Both the position numbers and the translations under genes were made by a program. From positions 1-64,000 of the forward strand of contig NZ_JACSPT010000017.1 of NCBI RefSeq assembly GCF_014837015.1: a stretch of 64,000 bases of DNA, written 5' to 3'. The stretch comes from Acinetobacter pecorum (lineage in GTDB: Bacteria; Pseudomonadota; Gammaproteobacteria; Pseudomonadales; Moraxellaceae). The notes beneath the pieces were generated by a model, which saw nothing but the letters and a program-made list of their open reading frames with translations, made no database searches and was not told where the DNA came from. How positions within the stretch are numbered: the stretch's first letter is position 1; every line of letters begins with the position of its first letter. Positions 37,709 through 47,649 of the stretch are shown in pieces.

Positions 37709-38095
37709 ATGGCTTATAGCGAAAAAGTAATTGATCATTACGAAAACCCTCGTAATGTTGGCGTTTTAGACAAAAATGCTGAAAACGTTGGTACTGGTAT
37801 GGTTGGTGCGCCAGCATGTGGTGACGTAATGCGTTTACAGATTCAGGTAAACGACGAAGGCGTGATTGAAGAAGCACGTTTCAAAACTTATGGTTGTGGT
37901 TCTGCCATTGCATCAAGTTCACTGGTGACCGAATGGCTCAAAGGTAAAACTTTGGATCAAGCTCAAGCGATCAAGAACATTGATATTGCAACTGAACTTG
38001 CACTTCCACCAGTAAAAGTACACTGCTCTGTTCTTGCTGAAGATGCAATTAAAGCAGCTGTAGAAGACTACCGTAGCAAGAAAGTTAAAGCTTAA
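37709..38095 (+). CDS. iscU: Fe-S cluster scaffold IscU
   Basis: IscU is the scaffold on which IscS and ferredoxin build [2Fe-2S] clusters. It has 128 residues, as in E. coli. The ligands C37, D39, C63 and C106 are present, as is the LPPVK motif (99-103) recognised by HscA. It follows iscS by 104 bp and precedes iscA by 34 bp. Confidence 0.97.
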   Translation: MAYSEKVIDHYENPRNVGVLDKNAENVGTGMVGAPACGDVMRLQIQVNDEGVIEEARFKTYGCGSAIASSSLVTEWLKGKTLDQAQAIKNIDIATELALPPVKVHCSVLAEDAIKAAVEDYRSKKVKA

Positions 38096-38129
38096 TTGTT
38101 CCACGTTTTGAAATTTTAACGGAGTTTTC

Positions 38130-38450
38130 ATGATCCATTTAACTGAAAATGCTGCAACTCATATCAGCAATTATTTAAAAAATCGCGGTAAGGGTGAAGG
38201 TATTCGCGTTGGTGTGAAAACTTCAGGCTGTTCTGGTCTGGCTTATGTGCTCGAGTTCGTAGATGAAGTCGATGCACATGATCAGGCCTTTGAGCAGTTT
38301 GGGGTTAAAGTATTCGTTGACCCGAAAAGTCTGGTTTATCTTGAAGGTATGGAGATGGACTACGTTAAAAACGGCTTGAACGAAGGCTTCGAATTTAACA
38401 ACCCCAACAAAAAAGGCGAATGCGGTTGTGGTGAGTCCTTCACTGTATAA
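38130..38450 (+). CDS. iscA: A-type Fe-S carrier IscA
   Basis: A 106-residue A-type carrier that passes iron or Fe-S clusters to apoproteins. The three conserved cysteines are C34 (TSGCSG) and C98/C100 (ECGCGESF). Standard place between iscU and hscB. A 13-bp hairpin lies just downstream. Confidence 0.96.
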   Translation: MIHLTENAATHISNYLKNRGKGEGIRVGVKTSGCSGLAYVLEFVDEVDAHDQAFEQFGVKVFVDPKSLVYLEGMEMDYVKNGLNEGFEFNNPNKKGECGCGESFTV

Positions 38451-38474
38451 ACCCGACAGTTATTCTCTTTGACA

Positions 38475-38503
38475 TTAAAACAGTGTGTTTCACACTGTTT
38501 TAA
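38475..38503 (+). terminator. hairpin inside the isc cluster, between iscA and hscB
   Basis: TTAAAACAGTGTG and CACACTGTTTTAA form a perfect 13-bp stem with a TTT loop. The 3' side ends in TTTTAATT, a weak U-tract. It may be a partial terminator or processing site that lowers hscBA-fdx expression relative to iscRSUA. Confidence 0.65.
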
Positions 38504-38552
38504 TTGCATTTATACAGTTATTTTTGCACATTAATCGCGGATCACCTCTCCC

Positions 38553-39068
38553 ATGAATCATTTTGAGCTGTTCAACCTTCCTGTAGCACTCGATATTGAT
38601 TTGGCGGCTTTAAAGACTGAATTCTTAAAGTTGCAGCAACAATATCACCCAGATAAAGCTGAAGACAAAGATCAGGCGCTGATTAAATCAAGTGATATCA
38701 ATCAGGCATTTAAAGTCTTGTCAGCGGTCGATAGCCGTGCAGCGTATTTACTGTCTCTCAAGAAACAGGATTATCACTTAGATCAGTCGATCAGTGATTT
38801 TGAATTCTTGCAGGATGCTCTGGAAATTCGTGAACAACTGGACGATGCGACTTCTGCTGAAGATTTAACCTCACTTAAACTCGAAGTCCAGCAATGGATT
38901 GAGGGTCTGGTTCGCGAGTTTAAAATTGATTATGCGGATGAAGACTGGGCTGAAGCACGCGATACAGTGCGTAAACTACGTTTCTTTGTCAAAGTCATGG
39001 CCGATATCGACAAAGCGGAAGACCGCTTCCTGGACGATGACAGCTTTGATCTTGATGATGATTTCTAA
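38553..39068 (+). CDS. hscB: co-chaperone HscB
   Basis: A J-domain co-chaperone that brings IscU to HscA. The 171 residues comprise an N-terminal J domain with the HPD motif at 32-34 (Y-H-P-D-K) and a C-terminal helical IscU-binding domain (about 90-165). E. coli HscB is also 171 residues. It is followed at 36 bp by hscA. Confidence 0.96.
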   Translation: MNHFELFNLPVALDIDLAALKTEFLKLQQQYHPDKAEDKDQALIKSSDINQAFKVLSAVDSRAAYLLSLKKQDYHLDQSISDFEFLQDALEIREQLDDATSAEDLTSLKLEVQQWIEGLVREFKIDYADEDWAEARDTVRKLRFFVKVMADIDKAEDRFLDDDSFDLDDDF

Positions 39069-39104
39069 TTTTTTTAATATTTAACGTGCAAAGGATGTAA
39101 CACT

Positions 39105-40964
39105 ATGGCTCTCTTGCAAATTGCAGAACCAGGTCAATCAAGTGCACCACATGAACACCGCATTGCGATTGGTATCGATTTAGGCACCACCCACTCTTTG
39201 GTTGCCACGGTTCTTTCAGGTAAAGCCAAAGTACTTAATGACGAACAAGGTCGTGTGCTACTTCCTTCTATCGTGCATTATGCAGAACAACAGACTCAAT
39301 ACGGCAATGAAGCAGCGCCTTTCATTATTACTGACCCGGAAAATACCATCGTTTCTGTGAAACGCTTCATGGGTCGTTCAAAAGCCGATATTAAATTCCA
39401 GCATCCCTATACATTGGTCGGTGAAGCGAATGAAATGCCGGCTTTTGAAACTGTACAGGGTCGTAAGACTCCGGTTGAAATTTCTGCAGAAATTTTAAAG
39501 CAGTTAAAAGACCGCGCTGAAGCAAGCCTGCAAAACCCGGTCAATGATGCTGTCATTACTGTTCCAGCTTACTTCGATGAAGCACAGCGTCAGGCAACCC
39601 GTGATGCTGCCCAGCTTGCCGGCTTGAATGTTTTACGTTTATTGAACGAACCTACTGCAGCTGCTGTGGCCTATGGTCTTGATCAAGAAAGCAATTTAAG
39701 TACAGATCGCAACTATGTAATCTATGACTTGGGTGGCGGTACTTTTGACGTTTCCATTCTGCGTTTTTCTCAAGGTGTGTTTGAAGTTCTGGCAACAGGC
39801 GGCCACACTGCGCTCGGTGGTGATGACCTGGATCGTTTAATCCTGAAATGGGCCAAAAAACAGCTGAATATCGATACTTTGAATGATACTGAATATGCAC
39901 ATTTCATTGTCGCTGCGCGCAAAGCCAAAGAAGCTTTGTCGGATGCAGATTCGGTTCAACTCCAGCTGCTTGATCAAGTATTAACACTGGATCGTCCGAC
40001 ATTTGAAGACATCATTAAAGTTGCTTTAGACAAAACCATCAGCGTCTGCAAACGTGTTATGCGTGATGCCAAGCTTGAACTGAATGACATTCAGAATGTT
40101 GTTTTAGTCGGTGGTTCAACACGTTCTTATGCGGTACAAAAAGCTGTGCGTGAAGTGTTCAACCAAGAACCGCTATGTACCATTAATCCGGATGAAGTGG
40201 TGGCGATTGGTGCATCAATTACTGCGAACCAATTGATTGGCAATTCAACCGATGGTTCATTGTTATTGGACGTGACCCCATTGTCTCTTGGTCTTGAAAC
40301 CATGGGCGGACTGGTTGAACGTTTAATTTCGCGCAACACCGCAATTCCGGTGGCTCGTCGTCAGGAATTTACCACTTATCAAGATGGCCAGACTGCCATG
40401 TTGATTCATGTGGTTCAAGGTGAACGTGATCTGGTTGAACATTGCCGCAGCTTGGGCCGATTTGTGCTGCATGGCATTCCACCAATGACTGCTGGTCAGG
40501 CACGTATTGAAGTGACGTTCCAGGTCGATGCAGATGGCTTGCTGACTGTATCTGCCAAAGAAACCACCTCTGGTGTGAATGCCCATATCGATATCAAGCC
40601 ATCTTATGGTTTATCGGGTGAAGATACTGAACGTCTACTGCTAGAGGGTTATAAGTTCGCTGAAGAAGATAAAAATCTTCGTCATTTGAATGAAACCAAA
40701 GTTGAAGCTCAGCGTGAGCTGGAAGCACTGATTCAGGCACTTAAGGTAGATGCCGCTCTTTTAACGGAAGATCAGCTTACAGCTCTGCAAACTGCACAAA
40801 CCCAACTTGAAACTGAACTTCAGGGTTCAGATATCAAAGCAATTGAATCTGCCGTTGAACAGCTTAAAATACATAGTGATGCTTTTGCAGCAGCACGTAT
40901 GAATCAACATATTGATGCTGCTCTCAAGGGTACTAAACTCGACGACTGGTCAAACTCAAACTAA
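39105..40964 (+). CDS. hscA: Hsp70-type chaperone HscA
   Basis: HscA drives cluster transfer from IscU using ATP. Its 619 residues have the Hsp70 nucleotide-binding motifs [12 protein letters not shown] (about 23-34), [14 protein letters not shown] and VVLVGGSTR, and a substrate-binding domain from about 390. Like other HscA proteins it is more diverged than DnaK. It lies between hscB and fdx, 15 bp before the latter. Confidence 0.97.
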   Translation: MALLQIAEPGQSSAPHEHRIAIGIDLGTTHSLVATVLSGKAKVLNDEQGRVLLPSIVHYAEQQTQYGNEAAPFIITDPENTIVSVKRFMGRSKADIKFQHPYTLVGEANEMPAFETVQGRKTPVEISAEILKQLKDRAEASLQNPVNDAVITVPAYFDEAQRQATRDAAQLAGLNVLRLLNEPTAAAVAYGLDQESNLSTDRNYVIYDLGGGTFDVSILRFSQGVFEVLATGGHTALGGDDLDRLILKWAKKQLNIDTLNDTEYAHFIVAARKAKEALSDADSVQLQLLDQVLTLDRPTFEDIIKVALDKTISVCKRVMRDAKLELNDIQNVVLVGGSTRSYAVQKAVREVFNQEPLCTINPDEVVAIGASITANQLIGNSTDGSLLLDVTPLSLGLETMGGLVERLISRNTAIPVARRQEFTTYQDGQTAMLIHVVQGERDLVEHCRSLGRFVLHGIPPMTAGQARIEVTFQVDADGLLTVSAKETTSGVNAHIDIKPSYGLSGEDTERLLLEGYKFAEEDKNLRHLNETKVEAQRELEALIQALKVDAALLTEDQLTALQTAQTQLETELQGSDIKAIESAVEQLKIHSDAFAAARMNQHIDAALKGTKLDDWSNSN

Positions 40965-40979
40965 TTTAAGGTAACGACT

Positions 40980-41318
40980 ATGCCACGTATTAAAGTTCTT
41001 CCACATGCGCAGATTTGCCCCGAAGGTGCTGAGTTTGAAGTCGAACCAAATGCCAATCTTTGCGAAAGCCTGCTGAAAAATGGCATTAAAATTGAACATG
41101 CTTGCGATATGTCAGCTGCGTGTACGACCTGTCATGTAGTCGTGCGCAAAGGTTTTGACAGCCTCGAAGAAATGAATGATGTTGAAGCTGATTTACTGGA
41201 TCGCGCCTGGGGTCTAGAACCAGACTCACGTCTTTCTTGTCAGGTTAAGCTAGACGGTGAAGATCTGGAAATTGAAATTCCCAAATATACAATTAACCAT
41301 GCGTCGGAAAATCATTAA
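40980..41318 (+). CDS. fdx: [2Fe-2S] ferredoxin of the ISC system
   Basis: An adrenodoxin-type ferredoxin that supplies electrons for cluster assembly. Of the 112 residues, C42, C48, C51 and C87 are the cluster ligands (C-x5-C-x2-C pattern, then SCQV). It is the last gene of the cluster: no iscX follows, and a strong terminator closes the operon. Confidence 0.97.
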   Translation: MPRIKVLPHAQICPEGAEFEVEPNANLCESLLKNGIKIEHACDMSAACTTCHVVVRKGFDSLEEMNDVEADLLDRAWGLEPDSRLSCQVKLDGEDLEIEIPKYTINHASENH

Positions 41319-41339
41319 GATTTTCGCTGCAAGCTCGAT

Positions 41340-41367
41340 AAAAAACCACGCTCAGGCGTGGTTTTTT
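41340..41367. terminator. bidirectional terminator at the end of the isc operon
   Basis: AAAAAACCACGC, TCAG loop, GCGTGGTTTTTT between fdx and the convergent cyclase gene. Confidence 0.92.
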
Positions 41368-41406
41368 CTTTGCTAGAAAGAATTAAACTAAATTTAGATG
41401 AACTCT

Positions 41407-42852
41407 CTAAATATGTTCAATCACTTCATCTTCAAGCTTTAGTTTGACAATACCCTGCGAGTTGGTCATTTTCTGCTGAATTTCAATCCGTTTAATCATT
41501 TTTTCCAGTACATGAATTAACTCAGGATATTCAAAGTTTTGCACTTCGTCCAGATTAAGCAGTAAATGAAAACCCTTATATTCGTAATCGAACCAGCGCT
41601 GGTATTCGACTTTCTGAGACGCATATTTTTCCATCACCTGCCAGGTTCGCACTGGCGTTTTAATGCCTTTCAGGAAAATCGGCTTTTTCGGTGCGCAAAG
41701 ATAATCATCCTTGATCAAATTATGAGTATCTTCTGAAATCAGGATTTCATCGACTGCCGCGGCACTTTGCAAACGCGCTGCCAGATTGGCATCACGCCCT
41801 ACAATGGTATAAGCCATACGATGCGTGGCCCCATAATTTCCTACGTGGCAATAGCCGGTTGAAATTCCCATGCGGATATGGAGCGGCGGATAACCCATTT
41901 TTATCCAGCGTTCGCGCAGCAACTTCATTTGCTGACGCATTGCCAATGCCATTTCCATACAGTTTTTGGCATCCTGCTCCACGCCTTCAGAATGCGGATC
42001 ACCAAAGAAAATTAGGATGGCATCACCCATGAACTTATCAACAGTTGCTTCATAGTTTTTTGCGATTTCGGTCATATGCCGAAGATAATCATTCAGCAGG
42101 AATGCCAGATCATCTGGAATCAGGGTTTCAGACAACTCTGTAAAACCTTGAATATCTGAGAAAAAAATCGTCAGTTTTTTACGTTTATACTCAATTTTAG
42201 CTTCAGACTCACCTTTCATGATCGATTGCCACAACTGCATAGGCGCATAGCGACTCAACTGATTGGCAAATTCCATATAACGGTTCATCTGTTCGAAATA
42301 ATGGTCTTTCTTCTGGGTCATGTATTGCACACGACCACTTTGATAAAAACTTCCAACACCAAAATAGGTAATCAGGCAGATAAAACCAAGAACCGTCAGT
42401 TCACTACTGGTCGACTCAAAATAATTATTAAACCCGAAGACCAGAATATTGGCCAGATAGAAAAGCGTAATCCCGATCAGGCTGGCTAGAGAAGCCATCA
42501 TAAATGAGATTTTATTACTAATTGCGGTATAGAGGACTGCCACCAGACCGAGTAAAGACAATACCAGGTCCAGATGCACGGCCGCCAGAACCACCGAAAT
42601 GACAATCACATCGATCAGAAAAAGAATATTGCGCCGGATATGATAATCATATTTATAAATCATCCAGCGAGATAGCTTGGGGATGATCAGTAAAACCAGA
42701 AACAAAAAAAAGGGAACAAAAAGTTGATACTGGGTATCTGGTTCAGTGTAATGAAAAACGACCAGAACCACAGACAACATGATATATCCCATCATGCGAT
42801 GGAAATATTCGAACTGATGAGGCTCTTTTTGAATCCAGTCGTCTAATTGCAC
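41407..42852 (-). CDS. membrane-bound class III adenylate/guanylate cyclase
   Basis: The 481 residues form a membrane sensor region with about six hydrophobic helices (20-175) followed by a class III cyclase domain (about 220-375). The metal-binding aspartates lie in FFSDIQGFT and KFMGDAILIFFGD, and the transition-state N and R lie in GRDANLAARL. A lysine in VDKFMGD fits ATP specificity, so cAMP is the likely product. The C-terminal 100 residues are not assigned. The layout resembles Pseudomonas CyaB. It lies 56 bp downstream of the HIT gene on the same strand, so they may be cotranscribed. Confidence 0.88.
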   Translation of the reverse strand: MQLDDWIQKEPHQFEYFHRMMGYIMLSVVLVVFHYTEPDTQYQLFVPFFLFLVLLIIPKLSRWMIYKYDYHIRRNILFLIDVIVISVVLAAVHLDLVLSLLGLVAVLYTAISNKISFMMASLASLIGITLFYLANILVFGFNNYFESTSSELTVLGFICLITYFGVGSFYQSGRVQYMTQKKDHYFEQMNRYMEFANQLSRYAPMQLWQSIMKGESEAKIEYKRKKLTIFFSDIQGFTELSETLIPDDLAFLLNDYLRHMTEIAKNYEATVDKFMGDAILIFFGDPHSEGVEQDAKNCMEMALAMRQQMKLLRERWIKMGYPPLHIRMGISTGYCHVGNYGATHRMAYTIVGRDANLAARLQSAAAVDEILISEDTHNLIKDDYLCAPKKPIFLKGIKTPVRTWQVMEKYASQKVEYQRWFDYEYKGFHLLLNLDEVQNFEYPELIHVLEKMIKRIEIQQKMTNSQGIVKLKLEDEVIEHI

Positions 42853-42908
42853 TCACTCACTCCCTGAAGTCCGCAACTGTCCATGGTTCTTTGAATGCCT
42901 TTGACTGA

Positions 42909-43343
42909 TCAGTCCATGCGCCAGTCAAATGGCATATCGCCCTGGCCACGTAAAGCCAGCATTAAGGTTTGACGCATGTGTGCAAGTACTTCACTGCTAT
43001 ATGGAACTGCAGGTGTGCCCCAAACCGGTTTTGGCCATGCAACATCGTTCTGGTAACGGACCACATGATGAAAATGCAATTGCGGCACCATATTGCCTAG
43101 CGCTGCTACGTTCATCTTATCCGCACGGAAAACACGTGCCAGCTGGCTAGATAACCAGCTTGACTCTCTTAAAAACTGCTCTTGGTCAGCTTGGCTCAAT
43201 TCATATAGTTCAGAGACACCCGGCACACGTGGAATCAGAATCAGCCAGGGAAATTGCATATCATTCATCAAACGACATGTTGACAAAGGAAAGTCGCCTA
43301 CAAAAAAAGTATCTTGAGCAAGTTGTGGATGCAAACTAAACAT
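42909..43343 (-). CDS. HIT domain protein
   Basis: A 144-residue nucleotide hydrolase or transferase of the histidine triad family. The triad segment reads LHFHHVVR (about 96-103), a variant of H-x-H-x-H, and the N-terminal I-L-I-P-R-V-P region is also typical. The substrate is probably a nucleoside phosphoramidate or dinucleotide, but it is unknown. It sits between mfd and the cyclase gene on the minus strand. Confidence 0.85.
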   Translation of the reverse strand: MFSLHPQLAQDTFFVGDFPLSTCRLMNDMQFPWLILIPRVPGVSELYELSQADQEQFLRESSWLSSQLARVFRADKMNVAALGNMVPQLHFHHVVRYQNDVAWPKPVWGTPAVPYSSEVLAHMRQTLMLALRGQGDMPFDWRMD

Positions 43344-43572
43344 ATCTTTATAAATGATGCAAAATTAGAATGATGGCTAATACTAACATATCCAACTGAA
43401 GCTGAATATTGGAAGCAATGTGTTTAAAGACAAATTCTCATGATTTGTTGCAAAGCAGATCACAACAATCACTCTAAACAATTCATCAAAAAAATCAAGC
43501 CTGTCGTTCCTGCAAATTTCATCCTGTAATGTAATCCCAGCTGAATTTTCAGGCTGATTTAATCGAATAAAA
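43344..43572. other. 229-bp intergenic gap between mfd and the HIT gene
   Basis: The gap should hold the HIT gene promoter (minus strand). A weak inverted repeat overlaps the mfd stop codon (CTGATTT with AAATCAG, 43554-43576). Nothing else stands out. Confidence 0.35.
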
Positions 43573-46500
43573 TCAGTGTAATTCTTTGAGCAGACTATCC
43601 AGCAAATCCTGAATAAACTGAATCCGTTTTTGATAATCTTCCAGCATGACCATCACTTTCAGACGCTGTCCTCCCTCCATACGGAAATAGGTCGGATGTT
43701 TCTGCATCATCTGGATGATGGTCATCGCCTGAACCGGGGTATCCGGGGCAAATTCAATATGCCCGCCCTGGCTACTGATATCAATTTTGGTAATACCAAG
43801 CTGTTCGGCTTTCAGTCGAATCTGATGGACGGTAAATAGCTGTTTGACAGGTTGTGGCGGTATGCCAAAACGGTCGATCAATTCCATCCGGATATTGTCC
43901 AGTTTTTCCTGGGTATCGGTATTACTGATACGCTTATAAAACAACAGACGTTGATGGACATCGCCAAGATATTCATCCGGAATCAGTGCGGGCATATGCA
44001 GGGTAATTTCGGCAGTCAAAGACAATGGTGCATCGAAGTTTGGCGTTTTGCCTTTTTGAATGGCTTTGGTGGCTTTTTCCAGCATTTCCATATACAGGCT
44101 ATAACCAATCGCCTGCATCGAACCACTCTGCTGCTCACCGAGCAATTCACCTGCGCCGCGAATTTCCAGATCTTCAGTTGCCAGCATAAAACCGGCACCC
44201 AAGGTTGATGCACGCTGAATGGCGTCCAGACGTTTTTCCGCATCACCTTTTAAGGCTTTTAAAGACGGCACCATTAAATAGGCATAAGCCTGATGATGTG
44301 AGCGCCCTACACGTCCGCGCAGCTGATGCAGTTGTGCCAATCCGAGTTTGTCAGCACGTTCAATCAGAATGGTATTGGCATTCGGAACATCAATCCCGGT
44401 TTCAATAATGGTCGAACATACCAGAACATTATATTCCTTATGATAGAACTGCTGCATCACCTGCTCCAGTTCACGTTCACGCATCTGCCCGTGGGCCACA
44501 ATCACCCGCGCTTCCGGCACCAATTTACGGATATGCTCGGCGGCACGATCAATCGTATCAACTTCATTATGCAAAAAATAAACCTGACCACCGCGCAGTA
44601 ATTCACGCAGAATCGCTTCTTTAATGGTGTCATCGGTATGTTCTTGCACAAAAGTTTTCACCGCAAGACGGCGTGCCGGCGGTGTGGCGATAATCGACAG
44701 ATCACGCATGCCACTAAAGGCCATATTCAGCGTACGTGGAATTGGGGTCGCAGTCAGTGTCAGCATATCAACATCGGCACGCATGGCCTTGATTCGTTCC
44801 TTGTCGCGCACACCGAAACGATGCTCTTCATCGACAATCATCAGACCGAGATTCTTAAACTGGACATTTTCCTGCAAAATCTTATGTGTACCAATCACAA
44901 TATCGACTTTACCTTCAATCAGGTCGTCAATGGTCTTGGTATGTGATTTGGAAGAACCGAAACGTGACAGCACTTCAATCCGGACCGGCCAGTCGGCAAA
45001 ACGATCTTTGAATGAATCATAATGCTGTTGTGCCAGCAAGGTAGTCGGTACCAGAATCGCCACCTGCCGGTTATTCTGCACTGCAACAAATGCGGCACGC
45101 ATTGCGACTTCTGTCTTGCCGAAACCGACATCACCACACACCAGTCGATCCATCGGTTTGGCCTGCTGCATATCCTGCAGCGTAGCTTCAATGGCATTGG
45201 CCTGATCCGGTGTTTCTTCATAAGCAAAGCCACTGGCAAATTGCATATACAGGCTTTGATCGATTTCAAAACTGATCCCGGGCTTGGAAGAACGCCGTGC
45301 CTGAATATGTAGCAATTCGGCCGCGACATCGTGAATCTGTTCCAGCGCTTTACGTTTGGCTTTATTCCACGCATCTGTACCCAGTTTATGCAAAGGTGCC
45401 AGATCCGGATCACCGCCACTATACCGGCTGATCAAGTGCAGATTGGTCACCGGCACGTAGACTTTTGCGGCATCTGCATAATCCAGCTGCAGGAATTCAT
45501 GATCCTGATCATCAATACTTAAGGTGACCAGACCAGCATAACGTCCGACCCCATAATCGATATGTACCACAGGCGCACCCATGGTCAACTCAGTTAGACT
45601 TCGGATCAGAAACTCTTCGGAAACTTCCTGCAGACGCTTGCGACGGCGCTGTACCACCCGATGTTCATACAGCTGATTTTCAGAAATTACGCTAACACGA
45701 TCAGTCAATACCAGACCGCGCTCTAAAGGCGCATTGGTAATGGCAATTGCATGCAGGGACTGGACAAAACTATCAAAATTTTCAACTGTTGGAATATCAC
45801 CCAGACTTGGTCTTAAGGCGTCTTTGAGACTTTCACGGCGTCCCGCACTCTCAGCCACCAGCAGTACCGGATGATTGGCCTGATCAATATATTTTTTGAC
45901 TTCATGAAACGGTTTTTCACGTTTCGGGTCTACAGGTAGACGCGGTGGCAACTGGGTATCAAGATTCAATACTCCAGCTTTTTGATCAAAAGGTGTTTGT
46001 GCGGCAATAATGCGTGCAAACTGATTCAGTTGCTCCAGCACCTGATTGGTCTGAAAAAACAGGCTTTCTGGGGGCAAGATCGGCTGATCGACATTGTGGC
46101 GACGGTCTTCATAACGGCGCACAACATCTTGCCAAAATTGGCTGAGACTTTCTTCGAGAGCCCTATCTGTAATGACAATGCCATTCTTTGGTAGGTACGA
46201 AATCAGTGAACTTTGGCCTTGCATGGCTTCCGCGCTGAAAAACAAGGGCAAATAAAACTCGATTCCCGGCGAGACTATGCCATCCATCACATCCTGATAG
46301 ATCGGGTTTTTCTTTGGATTCGCGGTCGGGAAAAATTCGGCATAGCGGTCACGGAAAGTGGCACGACCTTCCTTGAGCGGAAATTCCTGTGCCGGCAATA
46401 CGGTAAACTGCTGCAAACTTTCTGTGGTGCGCTGAGTTTCAGAATCAAAAAATTTCAGGCTTTCAATTTCATCATCAAACAGGTCAATCCGAATTGGTGC

Positions 46501-47031
46501 TTCCTGTCCCGATGCGTAGATATCCATGATACTGCCGCGCACTGCGAATTCACCCGGATCATAAACGGTATCGACCAGATGATAACCCGCCTGAATCAGC
46601 TTTTTCTTTTGTTGTTCCAGATCAAATTTCTGACCGACATGAATATCAAAATGCTCACCCAGAATCCATGAGGTCGGCGCTACACGTTGTGCCAGAGTTG
46701 AGGCGGACAGCAACAGTACACCTGTTTTGGGCATATTGGATAAGATTGCCAGACGTTCCGAGACAATATCCTGATGTGGGGAGAGACGGTCATAAGGCAA
46801 GATTTCCCAATCTGGAAAAATCGTGGGTTTAATCCCATAAAATTCCAGTTCACTTTCCAGTTGACCCAAATGCTGATTATTACGTGCAATCACGATAAAT
46901 AAACGCGATTGCTGCTGCACGATTTCTTTAAGCAATAATGCAGTTGAGGAACCTTGCAGATTACCTAACCAGCGTTTCTCGCCTGCTTTGAGCTGTGGTA
47001 AATTGAGTTGGGAAATTTCTTGCTGGAACAT
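43573..47031 (-). CDS. mfd: transcription-repair coupling factor Mfd
   Basis: Mfd removes stalled RNA polymerase from DNA lesions and recruits UvrA. The 1152 residues include the UvrB-homology region (about 15-350), the polymerase-interacting domain (about 490-560, Y-V-x-V-x-x-L-H-L-I-S-R-Y), superfamily 2 helicase motifs (GDVGFGKTEVAMRAA, DEEHRFGVRDKE, the TATPIPRTLNM motif and a QLRGRVGRS motif) and the C-terminal TRCF domain. Length and order match E. coli (1148). Confidence 0.97.
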   Translation of the reverse strand: MFQQEISQLNLPQLKAGEKRWLGNLQGSSTALLLKEIVQQQSRLFIVIARNNQHLGQLESELEFYGIKPTIFPDWEILPYDRLSPHQDIVSERLAILSNMPKTGVLLLSASTLAQRVAPTSWILGEHFDIHVGQKFDLEQQKKKLIQAGYHLVDTVYDPGEFAVRGSIMDIYASGQEAPIRIDLFDDEIESLKFFDSETQRTTESLQQFTVLPAQEFPLKEGRATFRDRYAEFFPTANPKKNPIYQDVMDGIVSPGIEFYLPLFFSAEAMQGQSSLISYLPKNGIVITDRALEESLSQFWQDVVRRYEDRRHNVDQPILPPESLFFQTNQVLEQLNQFARIIAAQTPFDQKAGVLNLDTQLPPRLPVDPKREKPFHEVKKYIDQANHPVLLVAESAGRRESLKDALRPSLGDIPTVENFDSFVQSLHAIAITNAPLERGLVLTDRVSVISENQLYEHRVVQRRRKRLQEVSEEFLIRSLTELTMGAPVVHIDYGVGRYAGLVTLSIDDQDHEFLQLDYADAAKVYVPVTNLHLISRYSGGDPDLAPLHKLGTDAWNKAKRKALEQIHDVAAELLHIQARRSSKPGISFEIDQSLYMQFASGFAYEETPDQANAIEATLQDMQQAKPMDRLVCGDVGFGKTEVAMRAAFVAVQNNRQVAILVPTTLLAQQHYDSFKDRFADWPVRIEVLSRFGSSKSHTKTIDDLIEGKVDIVIGTHKILQENVQFKNLGLMIVDEEHRFGVRDKERIKAMRADVDMLTLTATPIPRTLNMAFSGMRDLSIIATPPARRLAVKTFVQEHTDDTIKEAILRELLRGGQVYFLHNEVDTIDRAAEHIRKLVPEARVIVAHGQMRERELEQVMQQFYHKEYNVLVCSTIIETGIDVPNANTILIERADKLGLAQLHQLRGRVGRSHHQAYAYLMVPSLKALKGDAEKRLDAIQRASTLGAGFMLATEDLEIRGAGELLGEQQSGSMQAIGYSLYMEMLEKATKAIQKGKTPNFDAPLSLTAEITLHMPALIPDEYLGDVHQRLLFYKRISNTDTQEKLDNIRMELIDRFGIPPQPVKQLFTVHQIRLKAEQLGITKIDISSQGGHIEFAPDTPVQAMTIIQMMQKHPTYFRMEGGQRLKVMVMLEDYQKRIQFIQDLLDSLLKELH

Positions 47032-47133
47032 GGATATAGCTTTAAAGTCTAAATAACCTGAGGCTTATACTAGCACGATGATCTCAGGATATTTTGTTAT
47101 TTTTATGCAGTCTTGCGACATCAATACACATCG

Positions 47134-47161
47134 AAAATAAGCCACTTTTGCAGCTTATTTT
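47134..47161 (-). terminator. possible terminator after the 121-residue gene
   Basis: AAAATAAGC and GCTTATTTT form a 9-bp stem with a 10-nt loop, overlapping the stop codon of the gene ending at 47155. Weak. Confidence 0.45.
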
Positions 47162-47520
47162 TGATCACGCAGAAAGTTACGATAATAATCATTTAACTTC
47201 TTAAGGATCATTTTGAATTGCAGCAGGTTTTCTTTGGTATTGCCTAAAGTCGCATTAAAACGCTGATGGGCAATTTCCAGATCAATTTTTTCATTGATCA
47301 GCATTGCGGTATCATATAACGCTTTTAAATCATCAAACTGTTTTAAACGGCGATTCGACAAATACTCCAACCGTGCACCCAATTCCTGATTGAGTTGAAT
47401 ACCATCGACGATATAACCTGTACCTTCTACATACTGGATATTCTGCTCTTCTAAATATAGCTGTGCAGCAGTCGGTTTATTACTTTTAAATAATGCACTA
47501 ATTTTATCAAACATCGCCAT
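47155..47520 (-). CDS. conserved small protein of unknown function, 121 aa
   Basis: A soluble, helical protein with many charged residues and no signal peptide or membrane segment. The C-terminal half (about 75-118) looks like a coiled coil. No motif I know. It lies between aspA and mfd on the same strand, about 120 bp from each, so it is probably a separate unit. Function unknown. Confidence 0.65.
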   Translation of the reverse strand: MAMFDKISALFKSNKPTAAQLYLEEQNIQYVEGTGYIVDGIQLNQELGARLEYLSNRRLKQFDDLKALYDTAMLINEKIDLEIAHQRFNATLGNTKENLLQFKMILKKLNDYYRNFLRDQK

Positions 47521-47562
47521 TTACCCAGCCAAATATAGTTCAGCTTATAGTCTAGATGAAAA

Positions 47563-47593
47563 TGCCTCAAATCCACATCCTGAACTTGAGGCA
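47563..47593 (-). terminator. hairpin downstream of aspA
   Basis: TGCCTCAA and TTGAGGCA pair over a 15-nt loop, 57 bp past the aspA stop. The long loop and weak U-tract make it a low-confidence terminator. Confidence 0.4.
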
Positions 47594-47649
47594 AATTATC
47601 AAAATAGCAGCTGTTCGATGTTACAGACGATTTAAGGTCTCTGGCTCTG

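Noticed and set aside
46213..46671. 152-codon plus-strand frame inside mfd, with others at 43852-44208 and 44624-45022
   Set aside because: All are antisense to mfd, whose helicase motifs are intact. They show no family features.
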